NCBI RefSeq assembly: GCF_014204515.1
Contig: NZ_JACHLI010000021.1
Location: forward strand, 116,866-128,420
DNA from: Pseudomonas nitroreducens
Lineage (GTDB): Bacteria > Pseudomonadota > Gammaproteobacteria > Pseudomonadales > Pseudomonadaceae
Length of the DNA stretch: 11,555 nucleotides
Direction: 5' to 3'
Position 1 is the first letter of the stretch; the number at the start of each line of letters is the position of its first letter. A model generated the notes under the pieces. The model was not told the origin of the DNA. It made no database searches and was given only the letters and a program-made list of their open reading frames with translations. Below, one piece after another: positions 8,801-11,555 of this stretch. The position numbers and the translations under genes were made by a program.

Positions 8801-10218
8801 TCACCTTCGCCCAGGTCGGTTTCCGGGGTGAATTCCCAGGTGCCGTCTTCGCCGATTTCGACGCGGCCGATTTCCTCGCCCTTGTCGCGGATGATGATGG
8901 TGTCGCCCGGCTCGCCCTTGCCGTTGAAGGTCGGGGTGGTGTCGTCGGTGCTGCCGCCTTTCTCGATCGGACCCTGGATCGGACCCTGGTTGTCGGTCAC
9001 GCCGCCCAGTACGGTGTCATCCGGCTTGGTCGGCGGAGTGAAGTCGATCACCAGGTCCCAGCCGGTGGACAGGTCGGACGAGTTGCCCGCGGCGTCGGTG
9101 GCACGTGCGGTGAAGCTGTGCGAGCCTTCGCCCAGTTCTTCGGCAGGGGTGAAGGACCATTGGCCATTGCTGTCGGCGCGGGTTTCGCCCAGCTTGACGC
9201 CGTTGTCGAAGATCTCGATGAGCGCGCCTTTTTCGGCGGTGCCGGAGAGGGTCGGCTGACGATCGTCGGTCACGTCGCCGCGAGCCAGTTCGCCCTGCTT
9301 GACGCCCACGTCATCGTAGATGCCACCGATGGCCGGAGCATCCGGGGCGGTGGTGTCGACCTGGAATTCCCACGAATCGGACGGCTCGGACTGCTTGCCC
9401 TCGGGGTCCTGCACGATCAGGGTGATGTCGTGGCTGCCTTCGCCCAGCTCGGTTTTGGGGGTGAATTCCCAGGTGCCGTCTTCGCCGATTTCGACGCGGC
9501 CGATTTCCTCACCCTTGTCCAGGATGATGATGGTGTCACCCGGGCGGCCTTCGCCCTTGAAGGTGGGGGTGGTGTCGTCGGTGGAGTCGCCACGCTGGAT
9601 GGCGCCCTGGACGCTGCCGACGTTGTCCAGCACGTACTTCAGTTCCGGGGCGGCCGGAGCAGCAGGGACCTGCGGCTCAGGAGTGACGGGGGCGGTTGCT
9701 TCGGACTTGCTGCTGCCACCCTTGTTGCTGTTCAGGGCGCCAAGACCTGCGCCGGCGCCCAGGGCACCGCCGGCAATCCACGGCAGCAGGCCGAAGGCGG
9801 TGTAGTCGACATCACCGGCTGCGTAGGGCGCGCCGCCCAGGACCAGAGCGGAGGATTCGCCGTCCTGCAGGACGAACGCACCGGCCTTGTCGTCGTCATC
9901 ATTGGACGAGACATAGGCGTAGTATTCGCCGCCTTCGGCCATGCCGATGAGCTCGCAGTTGAACTCGAAGAAGTCCTCGATGATGACCGAGGGCTGATCG
10001 AAGGATTCACCCTCGAGGAAGACCAGCAGGTTCTTGCCGGAACGGCGAACCGTGATGTTCTCCGGTGCAATGCCGGTATCCTGGTCAGCCAGAATGAATT
10101 TGCCATCGGGCATGGCCTTGATTTTCGGAACAGCTCCCTTACCGCCTTTGGTAATGGAAACTTCTTGCTTTACCTCTTTGCCATCTACCAGCAAGAGTTT
10201 GATCGACTGCGATGCCAT
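2893..10218 (-). CDS. Giant BapA-like Ig-repeat adhesin, type I secretion substrate
   Basis: A 2441-residue repetitive adhesin, close in size and plan to P. aeruginosa PA1874 (BapA), thought to act at the cell surface in biofilm cohesion. Start ATG 10218 has GGGAAGAA just upstream; an in-frame ATG 16 codons earlier (10266) has no good ribosome binding site. Residues 1-105 form a BapA-type prefix. Residues 141-162 are hydrophobic and Gly/Ala-rich (LLPWIAGGALGAGAGLGAL), followed by a Pro/Ala linker to about 190. Eighteen Ig-like domains of 103-110 residues span 191-2085. A different Ig-like module with a DGGQTWF motif spans about 2086-2195. The C-terminal module (about 2285-2441) has LDLSAWQGRLSSVEIIDITG, one degenerate GNAGTDTL nonapeptide and a hydrophobic tail ending VSVQL, as in LapA/BapA-like type I substrates. 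There is no Sec signal peptide and no RTX array. Adhesin class is well supported; ligand and exporter are unknown. Confidence 0.93.
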   Translation of the reverse strand: MASQSIKLLLVDGKEVKQEVSITKGGKGAVPKIKAMPDGKFILADQDTGIAPENITVRRSGKNLLVFLEGESFDQPSVIIEDFFEFNCELIGMAEGGEYYAYVSSNDDDDKAGAFVLQDGESSALVLGGAPYAAGDVDYTAFGLLPWIAGGALGAGAGLGALNSNKGGSSKSEATAPVTPEPQVPAAPAAPELKYVLDNVGSVQGAIQRGDSTDDTTPTFKGEGRPGDTIIILDKGEEIGRVEIGEDGTWEFTPKTELGEGSHDITLIVQDPEGKQSEPSDSWEFQVDTTAPDAPAIGGIYDDVGVKQGELARGDVTDDRQPTLSGTAEKGALIEIFDNGVKLGETRADSNGQWSFTPAEELGEGSHSFTARATDAAGNSSDLSTGWDLVIDFTPPTKPDDTVLGGVTDNQGPIQGPIEKGGSTDDTTPTFNGKGEPGDTIIIRDKGEEIGRVEIGEDGTWEFTPETDLGEGDHEITVIIQDPAGNQSEPSDPWEVTVDTTAPDAPVIGGIYDNVGIKQGELVRGEATDDRQPTLHGTAEEGSLVEIFDNGVKLGEARADGNGQWTFTPSEELDEGQHSFTVSATDAAGNTSDLSTAWDLVIDFTPPSKPDDTVLGGVTDNQGPIQGPVEKGGTTDDTTPTFNGKGEPGDTIIIRDKGEEIGRVEIGEDGTWEFTPKTELEEGDHEITVIIQDPAGNQSEPSDPWEIHVDSTAPDAPVIGGIYDNVGIKQGELVRGEATDDRQPTLSGTAEEGSLVEIFDNGVKLGEARADSNGQWTFTPSAELDEGQHSFTVSATDAAGNTSDLSTAWDLEIDFTPPAKPDDTVLGGVTDNHGPIQGPVEKGGTTDDTTPTFNGKGEPGDTIIIQDKGEEIGRVEIGEDGTWEFTPKTELGEGEHEITVIVQDPAGNQSEPSDPWEITIDTTAPDAPVIGSIYDDVGDKQGELVRGEVTDDTRPTIRGTAEAGSTVVILDNGKKIGEAQAGPNGEWTFTPETQLSAGKHAITAQATDAAGNTSAASEPAFDFTLIAPNAPTPPAINSVIDNVGSITGPLQKYAETDDARPTLNGSAEPNVTIHVYSNGELLGTTQADSLGMWSFTPAQDLSEGLNNLTVNATDLAGNLIPGSATGAYPLVIDTTNPNAVESVELWDDVGAIQGPILAGQTTDDAQPTFRGKTDEGNVTVVIYDNGVEIGRVASDAEGNWSFTPNPALVDGDHALSTQVIDRAGNVSDMSEPLGFTVDTHDVIVSIDSVMDNYGVIQGPITANGVTDDTTPTLSGRATANATVVIYDNGVEIGRVQSTASGTWSFTPEDSPLGEGEHALTVTVITEAGGESLPTPEFKFAIDITAPDTPDNTGNGPGIKEVIDDVGPIQGPIQNGGVTDDTTPTLNGTGVPGDTVLVYDNGTLVGSAPVGTDGTWSFTPPPMSEGEHAVTIVIQDPAGNQSKPSAPWVVTIDTIRPDAPVIGGIYDDVGVKQGELARGDVTDDRQPTLSGTAEEGSLVEIFDNGVKLGETRANSNGQWTFTPSAELDEGQHSFTVRATDAAGNTSDPSAAWDLEIDFTPPSKPDDTVLGGVTDNHGPIQGPVEKGGTTDDTTPTFNGKGEPGDTIIIQDKGEEIGRVEIGEDGTWEFTPKTDLGEGDHEITVIVQDPAGNQSEPSDPWEITIDTTAPDAPVIGGIYDDVGVKQGELTRGDVTDDRQPTLSGTAEEGSLVEIFDNGVKLGEARADSNGQWTFTPSAELDEGQHSFTVRATDAAGNTSDPSTVWDLEIDFTPPSKPDDTVLGGVTDDHGPIQGPVEKGGTTDDTTPTFNGKGEPGDTIIIQDKGEEIGRVEIGEDGTWEFTPKTELGEGEHEITVIVQDPAGNQSEPSDPWEITIDTTAPDAPVIGGIYDDVGEKQGELEHGDVTDDTRPTIRGTAEAGSTVVILDNGKEIGRVAVGPDGNWSFTPEQDLSAGGHAISAQAMDAAGNVSEPSSPAFGFAVSGDMKPSAAVIESIFDDVGPQTGELKSGDVTDDTRPQLSGHSDAGAIVVIYSNGVELGRTEADAQGRWSFTPDVELSTGEYSFSTVAINAAGNSSDASEPFDLIIYTGNGPTQVARLSSMGKDSGTGNHDFVTNNDSFGRAMYGTLSAELNAGQRLQVSTDGGQTWFNALVNGTDWAAQDLYSHNASWNIQTRVVDQNNNAGYVLQQNVVLDKLALAAPTSVHLADGALDIAFNASGVAVGDRIAVVLDGGAARFEHTLTQSDINAGAVHMDVGSASSASVAMVDVAGNLSGYTNTAGAPNPVYQLNGDVSEVYGLGNASVFSLADVNLLQNISLIEGNAGTDTLRLTGANQTLDLSAWQGRLSSVEIIDITGSGDNTLKLSLGDVLDLGHRGAFINDESVQLAVKGNAGDKVMLDDLLPNGMNVGDWELLGDVTAAGVVYDVYHHSDFAAEILVQQGVSVQL
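3964..9648 (-). repeat. Eighteen tandem Ig-like domains in two A-B arrays
   Basis: Domains start near residues 191, 291, 395, 502, 606, 713, 817, 924, 1027, 1136, 1241, 1345, 1455, 1559, 1666, 1770, 1877 and 1982. Type A carries IYDDVGVKQGELARGD and type B carries GGVTDNxGPIQGPxEKGG; an A-B pair is exactly 211 codons. Array I is domains 1-8 (7141-9648). Domains 9-12 (5857-7140) are divergent singletons. Array II is domains 13-17 (4276-5856), followed by domain 18 (3964-4275). Within the arrays, copies are nearly identical at the DNA level. The anchor GTGTCG or a one-base variant recurs at 4595, 5228, 5861 and at 7454, 8087, 8720, 9353, always 633 bp apart. Linkers of the form DTTAPDAP and DFTPPSKP hold conserved Asp and Pro, consistent with Big_13-type calcium-stiffened rods. 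Confidence 0.92.
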
Positions 10219-10224
10219 ATAGCG

Positions 10225-10232
10225 TTCTTCCC
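10225..10232 (-). promoter_or_regulatory. Ribosome binding site for the giant adhesin
   Basis: GGGAAGAA on the minus strand, with the GGAAG core 8 nt before ATG 10218. It favours this start over the in-frame ATG at 10266, which is preceded by only a weak GAGCGA. Confidence 0.7.
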
Positions 10233-10314
10233 AGTTAACTTGAAACTTTTGATCGTGCCTGTTCATTCGCTCGATGCTGCGCTAGCGGCTGGCGAAGTCA
10301 TGCACCTGGATAAC

Positions 10315-10326
10315 CAGCTCGAGCTG
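10315..10326. promoter_or_regulatory. 12-bp perfect palindrome, possible operator
   Basis: CAGCTCGAGCTG reads the same on both strands and lies about 100 bp upstream of the giant adhesin start codon. Dimeric helix-turn-helix regulators commonly use such symmetric sites. No known family consensus is matched, so an operator role is only a suggestion. Confidence 0.3.
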
Positions 10327-10543
10327 CGCGCCAGGCGCTTACGAGCGAAATGAGTGGGCGGGCCTTTAAGGTTTTGGGCCGTGCCTTTCTCTGGGGAGCA
10401 TTAAACCGGGGCGCAGGCGATCAATCTTTCTGACTGGGTCTGATTTGGCTGGGTGGGGGTCGGGACAGGTACTAAAGTCGCTCGCTGGCGATTGGGCGGG
10501 GTGCAGCGAGGAGGGGGCGGGCGTCGGCGAAGTTCGCGCCAAT

Positions 10544-10560
10544 CGGCGGGATCACCGCCG
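10544..10560 (-). terminator. Small GC hairpin after the response regulator gene
   Basis: A 6-bp stem, CGGCGG with CCGCCG around a 5-nt loop, begins 23 bases after the regulator stop codon. No T-tract follows on the minus strand (ATTGGCGCG), so it is at best a weak terminator and could be incidental in GC-rich DNA. Confidence 0.22.
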
Positions 10561-10583
10561 AAGCTGCGCGTAAAGCGGAAGGG

Positions 10584-11237
10584 TCAGGCCGACGGAGCGG
10601 AGCCGTCGAGGCCGGATTCGAAGGCGAAGCGGAACAGTTCGGCGTCGCGGGTGATGCCCAGCTTGCGCATGGCGCTGGCTTTCTGCGAGCTGATGGTCTG
10701 TTTGGTGCGGTGCAGCTGATCGGCAATCTCGTTGATGGACAGCCCCGAGACATACAGGCGCACCACCTCCAGCTCGCGTTTGGTTAGGGCGTAGCTGGAG
10801 CCGGGCGCCTGGGCAATCTCGGTCCGGCCGGTGTCCAGGTCCTCGGTGGGGAAGTAGTTGGAGCCGGCATACACCGCGTGGATGGCCGAGATCAGCTGGT
10901 TGGTGTGCTGGGTCTTGGCGAGCAGGGCGTTGACCCCGAGGCGCGCCAGCTCCTGGGTCAGGGCCTGGTTCTCCAGGGTGGTGAAGACCACGATCTTCAG
11001 TTGCGGCCACAGGCGCCTGATATAGGAGAGCAGGGTGATGCCATCGCCATGCTTGCCGCCGGGCATCGTGTAGTCGGTCACCAGCACGTCGCAGGGCTCG
11101 GCCTGGAGGATATCGACCAGGGCTCCGGAGTCGCGAGCCGAGCCGATGATTTCCAGGGTTGGAATGAGTTTCAGCTCATGCAGCAGGCCGGACAGTAAAG
11201 CGGGATGGTCATCTGCAAGCAGGATTCGGATCTTCAT
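10584..11237 (-). CDS. RcsB-like NarL/FixJ-family response regulator
   Basis: A 217-residue two-domain DNA-binding response regulator. The receiver domain (residues 1-120) has the acidic pair D9-D10, the predicted phosphorylated Asp D55 in VTDYTMPG, T86 and K108. The LuxR-type helix-turn-helix covers about 150-208 (LTKRELEVVRLYVSG, then NEIADQL and TKQTISSQKASAMRKLG). The segments MPGGKHGDGITLLSYIRRL and TISSQKxSAMxKLG closely match enterobacterial RcsB, so it belongs to the RcsB-like branch, which in Pseudomonas includes the RcsB regulator of fimbrial genes. The start is ATG 11237, preceded by GGAAGG at 11248-11253 (10-nt spacing); the 38-codon in-frame extension upstream has no receiver-domain homology. 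No sensor kinase is visible next to it. It lies immediately upstream of and codirectional with the adhesin genes, so it may control them, but this is inferred only from position. Confidence 0.93.
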   Translation of the reverse strand: MKIRILLADDHPALLSGLLHELKLIPTLEIIGSARDSGALVDILQAEPCDVLVTDYTMPGGKHGDGITLLSYIRRLWPQLKIVVFTTLENQALTQELARLGVNALLAKTQHTNQLISAIHAVYAGSNYFPTEDLDTGRTEIAQAPGSSYALTKRELEVVRLYVSGLSINEIADQLHRTKQTISSQKASAMRKLGITRDAELFRFAFESGLDGSAPSA

Positions 11238-11519
11238 CGCACGTAAGCCTTCCGGACGGTCTGTCGATTCAATGTATCTCAAGGATGCAGCAGTCACCAG
11301 TGGCGGGACCATAGTGTTATCGACTAGTACGGGTCCGAATATTTCAGGCAATTAATTGGATTAGTTTTCAATTGGCTCGCGACTAATTCCAGGGTATCCC
11401 GCGCATTGCATACTCGTCGTTTTCCAACGAGAGCGGGCAGTTGCCCACTTCGGACAAGTAGTGGTTTGGCCCCCTGTATCTGAGGGCAGGGCCTCACGCT
11501 TAAACTAGGAGATAGTCTT
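11238..11519. promoter_or_regulatory. Divergent intergenic region, AT-rich in part
   Basis: This 282-bp gap separates the divergent response regulator and right-edge gene and must carry promoters for both. It is clearly more AT-rich than the flanking coding DNA at 11335-11400. Symmetric elements are CAATTAATTG at 11349-11358 (perfect palindrome), GGATTAGT at 11358-11365 facing ACTAATTCC at 11382-11390 (imperfect inverted repeat), and GGGCA-GT-TGCCC at 11435-11446. TCCGAATATTTCAG at 11334-11347 resembles an RcsAB box (9 of 14 positions by eye). No unambiguous -35/-10 pair was found on either strand. Confidence 0.5.
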
Positions 11520-11537
11520 GTGACTGGTTTTAAGCGT
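11496..11537 (+). promoter_or_regulatory. Inverted repeat enclosing the RBS and start of the divergent gene
   Basis: ACGCTTAAA at 11496-11504 is perfectly complementary to TTTAAGCGT at 11529-11537. The 24-nt loop contains the AGGAG ribosome binding site at 11507-11511 and the GTG start at 11520. In mRNA this could form a hairpin presenting or restricting the translation start. The pairing is directly visible; a regulatory role is inferred. Confidence 0.35.
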
Positions 11538-11555
11538 ATGCCCAATGGAAGTGAT
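11520..11555 (+). CDS. Start of a divergent gene, truncated by the right edge
   Basis: Twelve codons are visible (GTG start, reading MTGFKRMPNGSD). AGGAG at 11507-11511 lies 8 nt before the GTG, which is good spacing. An alternative in-frame ATG at 11538 has no comparable ribosome binding site. Too little is present to identify the product. It is divergent from the response regulator gene and shares its upstream region. Confidence 0.55.
   Translation, partial: MTGFKRMPNGSD

Larger units (their letters stand above)
10219..10583 (-). promoter_or_regulatory. 365-bp non-coding gap upstream of the giant adhesin
   Basis: The gap lies between the response regulator stop and the adhesin start and should hold the adhesin promoter and 5' untranslated leader. 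It is too long for simple read-through coupling, so separate regulation is likely. It contains a 12-bp perfect palindrome at 10315-10326 and a TTTAAT hexamer at 10400-10405 (minus strand) resembling a -10 box but without a convincing -35 partner. A small GC hairpin lies at 10544-10560. I could not identify a clear sigma-70 or sigma-54 promoter. Confidence 0.5.

Noticed and set aside
1..9648. Regular repeats suggestive of CRISPR or a satellite
   Set aside because: The period is 633 or 645 bp, in frame, and encodes Ig-like domains. There are no short identical repeats with unique spacers.
10219..10266. Longer N-terminus for the giant adhesin starting at ATG 10266
   Set aside because: The 16 extra residues are hydrophilic, the upstream site is weak, and ATG 10218 has a well-spaced GGGAAGAA.
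2899..10353. A 2484-codon open reading frame on the plus strand antisense to the giant adhesin
   Set aside because: It is in exact codon-for-codon register with the sense gene, so its stops would need TTA, CTA or TCA sense codons, which are rare in this GC-rich DNA. The sense frame carries recognisable domains, a good RBS and a sensible C-terminus. The antisense protein is just a mirror of the repeats.
10400..10429. Sigma-70 promoter from TTGATC and TTTAAT upstream of the adhesin (minus strand)
   Set aside because: The two hexamers are only about 13 bp apart, and no acceptable -35 box lies 16-18 bp from TTTAAT.
10453..10719. An 88-codon plus-strand open reading frame overlapping the 3' end of the regulator
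   Set aside because: It is Arg/Gly-rich low-complexity translation of GC-rich DNA, overlaps a well-supported gene on the other strand, and has no convincing start signal.
11238..11351. A 38-codon N-terminal extension of the response regulator
   Set aside because: The receiver fold begins at MKIRILLADDH as in the family, the total of 217 residues is typical, and GGAAGG precedes ATG 11237.
11324..11545. A 73-codon minus-strand open reading frame upstream of the regulator
   Set aside because: It starts with TTG without a ribosome binding site, overlaps the likely divergent gene start and the AT-rich regulatory region, and shows no recognisable domain.

Overview
The window looks like chromosomal DNA of a high-GC gammaproteobacterium, most probably a Pseudomonas. 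This rests on strong GC bias at third codon positions, GGAAG-type ribosome binding sites, and a giant Ig-repeat adhesin of the type known from the P. aeruginosa PA1874 locus. The species cannot be named from the sequence alone.

Layout, read along the minus strand from right to left. An RcsB-like NarL/FixJ-family response regulator lies at 10584-11237. A 365-bp non-coding gap follows (10219-10583). Next is a giant surface adhesin gene (2893-10218, 2441 aa): a BapA-type N-terminal prefix, a Gly/Ala-rich hydrophobic segment, 18 Ig-like domains, and a C-terminal module typical of type I-secreted adhesins. After a 122-bp gap with a strong stem-loop comes a second, paralogous Ig-repeat adhesin gene. 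It starts with GTG at 2770 and is still open at the left edge, with 923 codons visible. At the right edge a divergent plus-strand gene begins with GTG at 11520; only 12 codons are visible.

The most distinctive content is the repeat organisation. In the first adhesin two Ig-like domain types (A and B) alternate as pairs with an exact 633-bp (211-codon) period, in two arrays separated by four divergent domains. Each array closes with the same variant domain type. In the second adhesin the A-B pair period is 645 bp. The two proteins share a related prefix domain and A-type repeats, so this is a tandem pair of paralogous large adhesins.

Both proteins have the features of substrates of a type I (ABC/membrane-fusion/TolC-like) exporter. 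No exporter gene lies in the window; by analogy with PA1874-PA1877 it may lie further left. The upstream response regulator is a plausible but unproven regulator of the adhesins. No RNA genes, insertion sequences, CRISPR arrays or prophage features were seen.
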